Assembly (NCBI RefSeq): GCF_025963695.1
Contig: NZ_JAOQAH010000118.1
Location: 1 to 41,515, forward strand
DNA length: 41,515 nt
Reading direction: 5' to 3'
Source of the DNA: Segetibacter sp.
GTDB taxonomy: Bacteria > Bacteroidota > Bacteroidia > Chitinophagales > Chitinophagaceae
Shown piece after piece: positions 9,871 through 17,465 of the stretch. Position 1 is the first letter of the stretch. Every line of letters starts with the position of its first letter. Made by a program: the position numbers and the translations under genes. The notes under the pieces are model-generated. The model did not search any database and was not told where the DNA came from. It saw only the letters and a program-made list of their open reading frames with translations.

Positions 9871-10221
9871 ATGAAAAAAGTAATTGTTGCCTCTGTCGCC
9901 CTATTTTTTGCGGCAATCTCAACTGTGAACGCTCAAACAACTACTACTAATACTGGTAAAGAAACAACTGCCAATACCGGTAAAGTAGTTACGACAGGTG
10001 TACAACAAGACACGACAGTCAAAAAAACGCCTGTTGTAATAACAGATCTTCCTGCTCCGGTACAGCAAACACTTACTGGAGATGATTACAAAGGATGGAC
10101 TCCCAGTAGTGCATTTTTGGTGACTTCCAAGGATAAGGAATATTACGAGGTTAAGCTAGCTAAAGAAGGTAGCACACCAAATGTAGTGAAGCTGAATAAA
10201 GAAGGTAAAAAAGTAGATTAA
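9871..10221 (+). CDS. small secreted PepSY-like protein
   Basis: 116 residues. Signal peptide MKKVIVASVALFFAAISTVNA, then a Thr/Asn/Lys-rich low-complexity spacer (about 22-52) and a C-terminal domain of ~60 residues: DLPAPVQQTLTGDDYKGWTP, then YYEVKLAKEGSTPNVVKLNK. This resembles the short PepSY-like domains common in secreted Bacteroidota proteins (one helix packed on a beta-sheet, with the YEV strand). Function is unknown; PepSY-like proteins are often proposed to be inhibitors or envelope ligands. It is a single-gene transcription unit, closed by the hairpin terminator 25 bp downstream. Confidence 0.75.
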   Translation: MKKVIVASVALFFAAISTVNAQTTTTNTGKETTANTGKVVTTGVQQDTTVKKTPVVITDLPAPVQQTLTGDDYKGWTPSSAFLVTSKDKEYYEVKLAKEGSTPNVVKLNKEGKKVD

Positions 10222-10245
10222 GCTATCACATTCGATATTTGTAAG

Positions 10246-10275
10246 AGACCAGGCTTAGCCTGGTCTTTTTGTTTT
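10246..10275 (+). terminator. intrinsic terminator of the PepSY-like gene
   Basis: Perfect 9-bp stem AGACCAGGC / GCCTGGTCT (10246-10254 and 10258-10266) with a TTA loop, followed by TTTTGTTTTT. Located 25 bp after the stop codon at 10221. Confidence 0.9.
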
Positions 10276-10327
10276 TAGCATAACTTTATCCACGCCTTAC
10301 TAGTAGTTACAATTTTAAATTATGACT

Positions 10328-10440
10328 TTGCGTGAGGGATAGAAGCGGAAAGCCCGGAACGCAGCGTAGTGCAACGAAGCGAAGTGAGGACTTGCAGCGG
10401 ATAGCCCGGCCCCTTGCGCAGCTTGGGGACACGCCCTCAT
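10328..10440. repeat. GC-rich structured intergenic element
   Basis: About 113 bp, clearly richer in G+C than its surroundings. It begins TTGCGTGAGGGATAGAAGCG and ends GACACGCCCTCAT. Inside are a near-exact internal repeat GAAGCGGAAAGCCCGG (10341-10356) / GCAGCGGATAGCCCGG and a CCCC...GGGG hairpin around TTGCGCAGCTT; TGAGGG at the left end can pair with CCCTCA at the right end. I recall similar GCGTGAGGGAT/AGAAGCGGAAAGCCCG text in intergenic regions of many Bacteroidota genomes, so it is probably a dispersed extragenic element or structured RNA; this is from memory and unverified. Confidence 0.5.
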
Positions 10441-10495
10441 GAATTTTATTTGAATTAACTAATTTCTGCTTAACTGTTTTTATAGCGTGCATGAT

Positions 10496-11821
10496 ATGAG
10501 TAACATTTTGTTGGTGGAGGATGACAGGACTTTTTCTAAAATACTAGAAGCTTTTCTTTCTAAAAGCGGATTTAACGTTGAGGCGAAATATGATGTGAAG
10601 ACGGGTTTGGGTGCCATGAGTGAAAATAACTTTGATGTGTTGTTGCTTGATTATCGCTTACCCGATGGGACTGGTTTAGACTTTCTTACTTCATGCGAAA
10701 AGAAATGCCTTAATGTGCCGACCATCATTATGACCAGTTTTAATGATGTTAGAACCGCTGTAAAAGCCATGCGCTCAGGTGCTTTTGAATACATTATTAA
10801 GCCGCTTAACCCTGAGGAATTATTAATGGTTATTAATGAAGCGCTTAACAAAGACAAACAAAAAGCATCTGGTTTGCCATCACCCAGCGCATTTATTGAA
10901 GGGCAAAGCAAAGTTGCACAGAAACTGGCTGACCACATAAACCTGGTTGCCCCTACCGATATGTCTGTTCTAATTATTGGCGAAAGTGGAACGGGTAAAG
11001 AATATGTAGCAAAATCAATACACGAATTAAGCAAAAGAAAAAACCAGCCTTTTGTTGCAATTGATAGCGGTACGCTGTCGAATGACCTGGCAGCAAGCGA
11101 ATTGTTTGGACATGTAAAAGGGGCTTTTACAGGTGCGTTGAGCGATAAGAAAGGCGTGTTTGAAATGGCTAATGGAGGTACTGTTTTTTTGGATGAAATA
11201 GGTAACCTTGGCTACGACGTGCAGGTAAAACTGCTGCGAATGTTGCAGGAGCGAACGATACAACCGGTAGGAAGCAATAAACTGATAGAGGTTGATATAA
11301 GATTGGTTTGTGCAACAAACGAGAATTTAGTTGCAAGTATTTCAAAAGGCGATTTCAGGGAAGATATTTACCATAGAATAAACGAGTTCAAAATACAGGT
11401 GCCCTCGTTAAGGGAACGTGAGGAAGACCTTGAATTATTTGTTACGCATTTTATACAACTTGCGAACAAAGAATTGGGCAAAGCAGTGAAAAGTGTGACG
11501 GATGAAGTGATGGACATCTTTAAGAATTACGACTGGCCCGGAAACCTACGGGAACTAAAAAATGTAATTAAAAGGATGGTGTTGCTTTCGAAAATGACAA
11601 TAGCCGGTGAAGATACCCTGCCTGATGAAATGATTGACTCAATAAACGAACAACCGAAAAAACAAATAATGGATTTGAAGGCCATACAGGAAGCAGGTGA
11701 AAAAGAGACAATATCAAAAGTGTTGCAACAAACAAAGTATAACAAAACCAAGGCTGCCAGGCTTTTGAACATTGATAGAAAAACACTGTACTACAAAATG
11801 GAATTATATGGAATAGAATAA
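10496..11821 (+). CDS. sigma-54-dependent response regulator (NtrC family)
   Basis: 441 residues from ATG 10496 (MSNILLVEDD); a GTG at 10487 in frame is a weaker start. Receiver domain 1-120: acidic VEDD, phospho-acceptor D52 in LLLDYRLPDG, then MTSF and the KP loop (YIIKPLNP). AAA+ sigma-54 activation domain ~135-365: Walker A GESGTGKE (162-169), GAFTGA loop (209-214) that contacts sigma-54, Walker B FLDEIGN, arginine-finger region REDIYHRINEF. Fis-type HTH at the C-terminus (NKTKAARLLNIDRKTLYYKM). It would activate RpoN-dependent promoters when phosphorylated. The hybrid kinase gene is convergent and ends 6 bp away, so the two are the likely cognate pair. Targets cannot be deduced from the window. 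Confidence 0.95.
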   Translation: MSNILLVEDDRTFSKILEAFLSKSGFNVEAKYDVKTGLGAMSENNFDVLLLDYRLPDGTGLDFLTSCEKKCLNVPTIIMTSFNDVRTAVKAMRSGAFEYIIKPLNPEELLMVINEALNKDKQKASGLPSPSAFIEGQSKVAQKLADHINLVAPTDMSVLIIGESGTGKEYVAKSIHELSKRKNQPFVAIDSGTLSNDLAASELFGHVKGAFTGALSDKKGVFEMANGGTVFLDEIGNLGYDVQVKLLRMLQERTIQPVGSNKLIEVDIRLVCATNENLVASISKGDFREDIYHRINEFKIQVPSLREREEDLELFVTHFIQLANKELGKAVKSVTDEVMDIFKNYDWPGNLRELKNVIKRMVLLSKMTIAGEDTLPDEMIDSINEQPKKQIMDLKAIQEAGEKETISKVLQQTKYNKTKAARLLNIDRKTLYYKMELYGIE

Positions 11822-11827
11822 ACCTTT

Positions 11828-14347
11828 TTAAACTGTTTTAAGGTCGCTTTCAAGTGTTTTCAAGAAGGTATTTAGCTCGCTCATAATACTATTAATATCG
11901 TCGGTAAAACCTTCTACTTCATTATCTCTTCTTATAGTTGCTTCACTTTTTCGCAAATGAGCAGCCAGTTTTCTATCCCCCAATTGCCCCATTCTTCCGG
12001 CAAGGCGATGAATAATTAAACTTGTTTTTTCTATATCATTTTTTTCAACTGCATCCCGCAACTCATCCATGTCGTACATCGTATCCTCATGACACTGTTT
12101 TAAAATTGAATTTACCTCATGCGAATCGCCTACCATTTCCTCCAGCTTCCGTACGTTCGGGCCCCCGCCTGTAACTTTTGCTTTGGTGTTTCGACCGAGT
12201 ACATCAACCAATTCTTGTTCAGTAAAAGGCTTTAAAAGCAATTCATTAAATCCGCCTTTTAAAATGGATTCTTTTTCTTCAGGCAATACCTGCGCGGTCA
12301 GCGCAACTATCCTGGTATCGGCAGGTATTTTTCTTCTAAGTAGTACACAGAGTTCTGCACCGCTTATACCCGGCAACCTCATATCGGCAAAAACACATTT
12401 TACATCATTATCCCACGGTTCATCCAGAAGCTTTTCTGCGCTGTTGAAACAAGTGTGTTTAATATTATGCTTTGTAAGTATTATAGAACTAAGGCGGAGA
12501 ATAAGTTCATCGTCATCTACTAACCAAACCTTTCCTACAAAAAATAGGGCATTGGCAGCGGGCTTAATCATTGTATCAGGAGGCAATTGGGCCGTGTATT
12601 CAAAAGGTATTACAACTTCGAATCGGGAGCCTTTGCCAGGTTGGCTTTGTACAGTAACCGAACCTTGCTGTGCCTCTGCAAGTTCTTTTACGATACTAAG
12701 CCCAAGGCCTGTACCATACTGACCTTTTGCAGAGCTGTTGCCGACTTGTTCAAACTGGTTAAAAATGTGCTTTACCTCTTCTTCGTTCATTCCTATGCCA
12801 GTATCTTCAACCACGAAAGACATCATTATCTGCCCGTCATTCCTGGTAGCTTCAACACTTAGTTTTACGCTTCCTTTTTCTGTAAATTTTATTGCATTAC
12901 TTAATAAATTAAATAACACCTGTTTTAAGCGAAAGGCATCTCCTTTAACCTGTTCTGCTGATCCGGGCAAACTAACATCTAATTCCAGTTGCAATGTCTT
13001 TTCATCTGCAAGTAACCTCAAACCAGAAAAAACTTCTGTAATCACTTTTCTAACTGAAAAAATATTGCTCTCAAAACTAAACTTACCCGATGTAATTCTG
13101 CTATAGTCCAATACTTCATTTACAATTTGAAGTAAGTGTTGCGAAGAGTTATAGACAGCATTGATATTTTCGGAGTTATATTTCCCGTTCTTTAATTGTT
13201 GTTCCGAATAACCGATAATAGATTGTAAAGGCGTTCTGATCTCGTGACTCATATTGGCCAAAAACCTTTGCTTCGACATGCTTTGGTATTCCGCTTCTGC
13301 TTTAGCCACTTCCAATTCTTTTCGGTATGTACGGCTCCTTGTTACGTCTATTAAAATCAGGACGGCAAATACCGTTGCTATCAAAATGAACATAATAGTG
13401 ATGAGTCGTGTATGATTGATTGTTTCACCGGCAAGCAAAACAGTCCACTCCGTTTTTTTCTTCACCTGTTCCAATTCCTGCTTTTCAACCTCAGTCAGTA
13501 GATTTAATAATTGATGTATTAATACGTTGTTTGCTTTCGACAAATCCTCTTCGCTCTCAACTAACCGGTTTAATTTTTGTACCCTCCGGCTTTCTATTTT
13601 TCTTAACGAAGCACCTAGTCTCGCCGAAGAAGTATCGCTTTTAGCAATTGAAACAGTATCAGTATGGTTTTTTACTTCTTCCTCAATAATAACCTGTGGT
13701 AGTTGCTGTGCCGCTACTTCTTTTTCTTTTTTTGGTTTTCTGAAAATCCTTTTTATCCACGATGATTTTTTTTGCGTTGGTTCAAACACTGTTTTAACAG
13801 TATCAGGGGGAATGATTGTAGTTGTTTTTATCTTCTTTTCACTGCTAATTACATCGCGGTCTACCTTCAACTTTTGAGTATCCATTTTTGCAGATAAATC
13901 TTTCAACTGGCGCTCAAAACTTTTATTCTGTTCAATCTGGTAACGGAGCTGTAAATAATCCAGGAACAGTTTATTGTCTGAACGTAACAGGCTGGAGATA
14001 GAATCAATACGAACCAATTGAAGGGGCTCGCCAGCTAAGAATTGCCGGAGTGTTTTAATGCTTTTATTAAGTTCTTTTGTGCTGTTTATAAATTCCTGCG
14101 AGGGTTTATCTCTTCCTTTTATAACCTCCGTCTGTTGCAAATGCGGAAGGCTGGATATATCCGTGAAAAGCTTTCTTGATATGCTTAATTTTTCATTAGG
14201 CATCGAAAGTTCCTTAACTATTGAGGTGATTTTTTCAAAAGCCAACCTGTTGACCGCCCACATCACTACCAAAGAAATAAATATCAAAGTAAATACAACG
14301 ATAATTTTTCTTTTCATCGTTTCTACCAATGTAAAATGTCTTTCCAT
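11828..14347 (-). CDS. hybrid sensor histidine kinase with REC and HPt domains
   Basis: 839 residues (a start at ATG 14317, MKRKIIVVF, is equally plausible). TM1 ~14-34; extracytoplasmic region ~35-312, mostly helical, with an unusual basic segment KKSSWIKRIFRKPKKEKE (193-210); TM2 ~313-335. HisKA with H368 in NMSHEIRTPLQ; HATPase with NLLSNAIKF (480-488), DTGIGM and GTGLGLSIVKEL; receiver domain with VDDDE (610-614), D655 in FADMRLPG, and LLLKPF; C-terminal HPt domain with H780 in IIHRLAGRMGQLG. All phosphorelay residues are present, so the protein can pass phosphate His-Asp-His and on to a separate response regulator, most simply the convergent sigma-54 regulator. The two stop codons are only 6 bp apart. 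The signal sensed is unknown. Confidence 0.93.
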   Translation of the reverse strand: MERHFTLVETMKRKIIVVFTLIFISLVVMWAVNRLAFEKITSIVKELSMPNEKLSISRKLFTDISSLPHLQQTEVIKGRDKPSQEFINSTKELNKSIKTLRQFLAGEPLQLVRIDSISSLLRSDNKLFLDYLQLRYQIEQNKSFERQLKDLSAKMDTQKLKVDRDVISSEKKIKTTTIIPPDTVKTVFEPTQKKSSWIKRIFRKPKKEKEVAAQQLPQVIIEEEVKNHTDTVSIAKSDTSSARLGASLRKIESRRVQKLNRLVESEEDLSKANNVLIHQLLNLLTEVEKQELEQVKKKTEWTVLLAGETINHTRLITIMFILIATVFAVLILIDVTRSRTYRKELEVAKAEAEYQSMSKQRFLANMSHEIRTPLQSIIGYSEQQLKNGKYNSENINAVYNSSQHLLQIVNEVLDYSRITSGKFSFESNIFSVRKVITEVFSGLRLLADEKTLQLELDVSLPGSAEQVKGDAFRLKQVLFNLLSNAIKFTEKGSVKLSVEATRNDGQIMMSFVVEDTGIGMNEEEVKHIFNQFEQVGNSSAKGQYGTGLGLSIVKELAEAQQGSVTVQSQPGKGSRFEVVIPFEYTAQLPPDTMIKPAANALFFVGKVWLVDDDELILRLSSIILTKHNIKHTCFNSAEKLLDEPWDNDVKCVFADMRLPGISGAELCVLLRRKIPADTRIVALTAQVLPEEKESILKGGFNELLLKPFTEQELVDVLGRNTKAKVTGGGPNVRKLEEMVGDSHEVNSILKQCHEDTMYDMDELRDAVEKNDIEKTSLIIHRLAGRMGQLGDRKLAAHLRKSEATIRRDNEVEGFTDDINSIMSELNTFLKTLESDLKTV

Positions 14348-14597
14348 TCCGGCCTTTTATCATTTAATAGCAAGTGCTTTAACCAGCTATTCAAAAATAA
14401 CTTTTAATCGGCAGGTTGGGTTTCAGACAGAAGACTTATATAATGATGAGTTGTTAAACTTGGAAGGGGCTGTAAGCAGAAAGCGATCAAATAAACCAAC
14501 ACCGGCACGAGACATGGAAGCAGTTGAACCGTAGGAAAGATTAACGTTAGCCATTTTGGTTTTTATGTTACCGGCTTCATTGCCTTCATTTAACATT

Positions 14598-14617
14598 GTT
14601 GCGTCGCACTTTTGTAC
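14598..14617 (-). repeat. REP-like dispersed repeat, copy 4
   Basis: Minus-strand text GTACAAAAGTGCGACGCAAC, one difference from the consensus outside the variable position. Forms an inverted pair with the copy at 14840. Confidence 0.8.
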
Positions 14618-14650
14618 TGAATCGCCTGGTGGAACAATTTTCGGGCACCT

Positions 14651-14694
14651 GCTACAAATGCTATGAAAGAAGACCGTAACATAGCATTTGTAGC
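14651..14694. other. perfect 15-bp inverted repeat (hairpin)
   Basis: GCTACAAATGCTATG (14651-14665) and its exact reverse complement (14680-14694), separated by 14 nt. No T-run follows, so it is not an ordinary terminator. The sequence just after it, ATACCTTACAGATGTG, shares TACCTTACAG with the loop of the hairpin at 28338. Confidence 0.8.
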
Positions 14695-14839
14695 ACTATA
14701 CCTTACAGATGTGTTCTATTTTATTAGTCATAGTTCAACCCAAAGCATGCATAAATAATTAAGGTCTGCCCTGCGGGTGCTCCTTTCTTAGTATGTTGTA
14801 ATAGCAGAGACCTACGCATTTGTTGAAGAAACTACAACA

Positions 14840-14859
14840 GTACAAGGGTGCGACGCAAC
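14840..14859 (+). repeat. REP-like dispersed repeat, copy 5
   Basis: Exact match to consensus: GTACAAGGGTGCGACGCAAC. It is followed by a tail TAGTAGTACTTGGGCTAAG that is partly shared with the copy at 40222. Confidence 0.85.
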
Positions 14860-15175
14860 GAGGCACCATAGTAGTACTTGGGCTAAGTACAAAAACCTTC
14901 TAATTGCCTGTAAAGCGTAGAGCCTGATCTTATTCAGGAACTGCGCTACCTGAACGATAAGCGTTGATAGCGTTTACTAAAGATGTATGGAGCACACCGG
15001 AACCATACAAGTCTTTTTTTAACTGCTTACAACTTCGTTGCTACGCGTCATACTGTTTACAGCCATAAAAAATGCGAAAATTCTCCAATAGAAGTACAGT
15101 GAGAGACATAGCCATGTTACAAAAAACAGCTACTGATAATGGAAATTACATATTGTTGAAGCAGACTTTGCCAAC

Positions 15176-15979
15176 TTATTTTGTCTCCCCCACAACTAAT
15201 CCTTGTCCCGGAACCCATTTATCGTATTCCATCATTTCAGCGATTCTACGGGCTTCATCAGCTCCCTTCAGTTTTGCAATCAGGTGGAGCGCTCCATCAA
15301 TACCTGCGGAGATACCGGCAGTTGTAATCACTTTCCCATTATCAACATATCGAACTCCGGTTAAAACCCTGGTTTTTGGAAAAGAGCGCCTGAGGTCTTC
15401 AATACTTAAATGAAATGTGGTGGCCGTTAAACTATCGAGTAAACCGGCTCTGCCAAAAATGAAAGCACCGGTACAAACAGAAAAAAAGTAACGTGTGTTT
15501 TGTTTCCTTGCTTTTATCCAATCAATCACCTCAGGATCCCTGGATGTGGGGGATGCATTACCACCAAAAACGGCCAGGATATCATAAGGTGGTGCATCCT
15601 TAATACTAAAATCGGGTGTTACGGTTAGTATGCCTTGCGACTTTATAGGCTGGGTTGTTTTTGAGACAGTAAAAACTTTGAAACCAGCATAGGAAAAAGC
15701 CTCCATCGGGCCGGCAAAATCAAGAACTTCAACACCATCCTGCAAATAAAAACAGATGATCATCTTTTCCTGGTTTTCTTGTGCATCAACAGCTGGTTTA
15801 GTAATTAACGTCATAGTGCAATGAGTACATTTTCCGGCGTGTGTATAGACAGAATCGTCGCATGTGCCACCACACGGAGGACATACATAGAGGGTGTTGC
15901 TGGAGGTGTTACTTTTTCCATAGGTTACCTTGGAAAGGATGAATAGCAGGATGACGACAGTATAAAAAAACTTTTGCAT
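15176..15979 (-). CDS. exported DJ-1/PfpI family protein with N-terminal heavy-metal-binding-like domain
   Basis: 267 residues from ATG 15979 (MQKFFYTVVILLF), preceded by GGAAA; a TTG five codons upstream is less likely. Signal segment 1-20. Residues 31-57 form a Cys-rich module, YVCPPCGGTCDD...GKCTHCTMTL (C33, C36, C40, C51, C54), resembling the heavy-metal-binding domain found on copper-handling proteins. Residues ~75-260 are a DJ-1/PfpI (ThiJ) domain with the nucleophile-elbow Cys169 in SVCTGAF and the DLRRSFPKTRVLTGVRYVDN strand typical of the GlxA-like branch. The reaction is unknown; relatives include isonitrile hydratases, glyoxalases and non-enzymatic sensors. It lies 61 bp downstream of a GlxA-type regulator on the same strand and is probably cotranscribed with it. 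Confidence 0.82.
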   Translation of the reverse strand: MQKFFYTVVILLFILSKVTYGKSNTSSNTLYVCPPCGGTCDDSVYTHAGKCTHCTMTLITKPAVDAQENQEKMIICFYLQDGVEVLDFAGPMEAFSYAGFKVFTVSKTTQPIKSQGILTVTPDFSIKDAPPYDILAVFGGNASPTSRDPEVIDWIKARKQNTRYFFSVCTGAFIFGRAGLLDSLTATTFHLSIEDLRRSFPKTRVLTGVRYVDNGKVITTAGISAGIDGALHLIAKLKGADEARRIAEMMEYDKWVPGQGLVVGETK

Positions 15980-16040
15980 GATATCTTTTTCCAAAGGTCT
16001 GCATTAGCCTTTGCACGCACAAGGACAACTATGTGTACTA

Positions 16041-16988
16041 TCAGGACAACTTATTGAAGACCGAAGGCAAAGCACCTGCATGCTTTTGTATAATGTTTCT
16101 TAATTGTGCCGCTGTAGTAAAGCCACACGCTGTAGCTACCGTTGCTACTTTGTTATTTTGCTGTAATAGTTGCATTGCTTTTTCTACCCGCAGCTTTTCA
16201 ATATACTGTCCTATGGTAATTCCTGTAGTTGCTTTAAACAGTCGCGTAAGGTTTCTCGGACTGCTATGTATGATAGCAGCCAGTTCATCGAGGTTACATT
16301 TTGTATGTAGGTTTTGTGAAAGCCAGTCTTGCAGTACGTGTACACTCGTGCTCATGTGCTGCCGGTGTTGCAGGTAGATGCTTTGCTGCACTTCGTCACC
16401 ATTACGCCGCATGTACACAACCATTTCTCTTGCCAGCTTAAAGGCAAACTCGGCCCCATGTCTCTGTTCTATAATATATAAGGCAACATCTATCCCGGTG
16501 GTTACACCCGCACTGGTAAAAATATTATTGTGTTGAACAAAGACTTTGTCCTTTTCAACTAAAAGCTTTGGATATCTTGATTGAAATTCATCCAGGTATT
16601 TCCAGTGAGTCGTACACTTACCGCCGTCCAGTAGACCTGCTGCTGCCAGCGCAAATGATCCTGTACAAACCGAGCAAAGAATAGCCCCTTGCTGGTGTGC
16701 ATGTGTTAACCATCGAAAGAAAGCGGCATGATTGCCTTTGGTGAAAGTCTTCACTTCAAAGCCTGGAATGATAACGATATCTTCTGCCGTTATATCAACA
16801 TTATTTAAAGGTCTGAGCTGATGTAGGTGCAATTTGGATGATAACCTTTGTTCAGGCTTTTCCGACACATAAATAATGTCGTAAGGAATACCATAAGTCT
16901 CCGCTTCATAAAATACCTGCAAGGGACCTGCAAGATCAAGTACATGTACATCTTCATTAATCACGAAAATAGCCCTGTTGCTGCTCAT
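16041..16988 (-). CDS. GlxA-type transcriptional regulator (DJ-1/PfpI sensor domain plus AraC HTH)
   Basis: 315 residues. N-terminal DJ-1/PfpI domain (~1-180): FVINEDVHVLDLAGPLQVF, then ILCSVCTGSFALAAAGLLDG with the elbow Cys. C-terminal AraC/XylS domain (~215-312) with two helix-turn-helix motifs: NLDELAAIIHSSPRNLTRLF and KVATVATACGFTTAAQLRNI. No signal peptide, so it is cytoplasmic. It is immediately upstream of the exported DJ-1 protein, so regulator and effector share the same fold, suggesting the regulator controls that gene. The ligand is unknown. The start ATG at 16988 gives a normal N-terminus. Confidence 0.92.
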   Translation of the reverse strand: MSSNRAIFVINEDVHVLDLAGPLQVFYEAETYGIPYDIIYVSEKPEQRLSSKLHLHQLRPLNNVDITAEDIVIIPGFEVKTFTKGNHAAFFRWLTHAHQQGAILCSVCTGSFALAAAGLLDGGKCTTHWKYLDEFQSRYPKLLVEKDKVFVQHNNIFTSAGVTTGIDVALYIIEQRHGAEFAFKLAREMVVYMRRNGDEVQQSIYLQHRQHMSTSVHVLQDWLSQNLHTKCNLDELAAIIHSSPRNLTRLFKATTGITIGQYIEKLRVEKAMQLLQQNNKVATVATACGFTTAAQLRNIIQKHAGALPSVFNKLS

Positions 16989-17465
16989 GCGTTTGTTGTT
17001 GGGCCAACTAAAGTAAGGTAGATCTCCTGGATATTGCTAATGTGTAATTTGATGTTGACATACATGCAGTTTTGAAATAAAGGGGTAAAGAATTAAACAT
17101 TCAAACAAAGTTAGGCTTAGGCTGGTTAGTGCAAAGAAAGACTGCGGCATACACGCAAAAGCCTATTACCACCGGCTTCATTTTCCGTTACCTTTTTTGC
17201 CTGGATTGCCCTAAGCCTAATGATGCTTTCTAATTAATTTACAAGTTTAAATTAAGAGTTACCGAAAGCATTATGCACGATACAATGTTGTCGGAATATC
17301 ATTCGCGGTTGAAGTGATTTGAGTATTGCGAAGCTCAATTTTTAGCTCTAATTTGTTTAAGGAGAACCGGCTTTAATAACGGAATATTAATATTAAGGTT
17401 ATCATAGCTTAATCTACCGACTCTACTTTCGCCTCTTACTAAAAATCGAAAATAAAACTAACTGT
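16989..17465. other. divergent intergenic region with cruciform-like palindrome
   Basis: 477 bp between the GlxA-type gene (minus) and the TonB receptor (plus). No gene seen. It holds a nested inverted repeat at 17223-17271. A weak candidate for a Bacteroidota -7 element upstream of the receptor is TACTTTCG near 17422, without a clear -33 partner. Confidence 0.45.
17223..17271. other. nested inverted repeat upstream of TonB receptor
   Basis: Outer arms ATGCTTTC (17223-17230) and GAAAGCAT (17264-17271); inner arms TTAATTTA (17234-17241) and TAAATTAA (17248-17255) with a 6-nt loop. Lies about 195 bp before the receptor start. Could be an operator or an RNA hairpin; there is no T-run for termination. 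Confidence 0.6.

Larger units (their letters stand above)
14348..15175. other. 828-bp gene-free gap with inverted repeat pair and long hairpin
   Basis: No credible gene. It contains two REP-like repeats in opposite orientation (14598-14617 minus, 14840-14859 plus) bounding a 262-bp segment, and inside that segment a perfect 15-bp hairpin (14651-14694). The rest has only short, unconvincing frames. This is the most structured non-coding stretch of the window. Confidence 0.6.

Noticed and set aside
10307..10492. 61-codon minus-strand open frame
   Set aside because: It lies inside the GC-rich structured intergenic element and has no protein features.
12183..12722. Long plus-strand open frames across the histidine kinase gene
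   Set aside because: They are antisense shadows of a gene with complete kinase, receiver and HPt motifs.
14348..15175. Possible CRISPR array from repeated GTACAAG...GCGACGCAAC motifs
   Set aside because: Copies are dispersed over 40 kb and mostly single, with no regular spacers and no cas genes.
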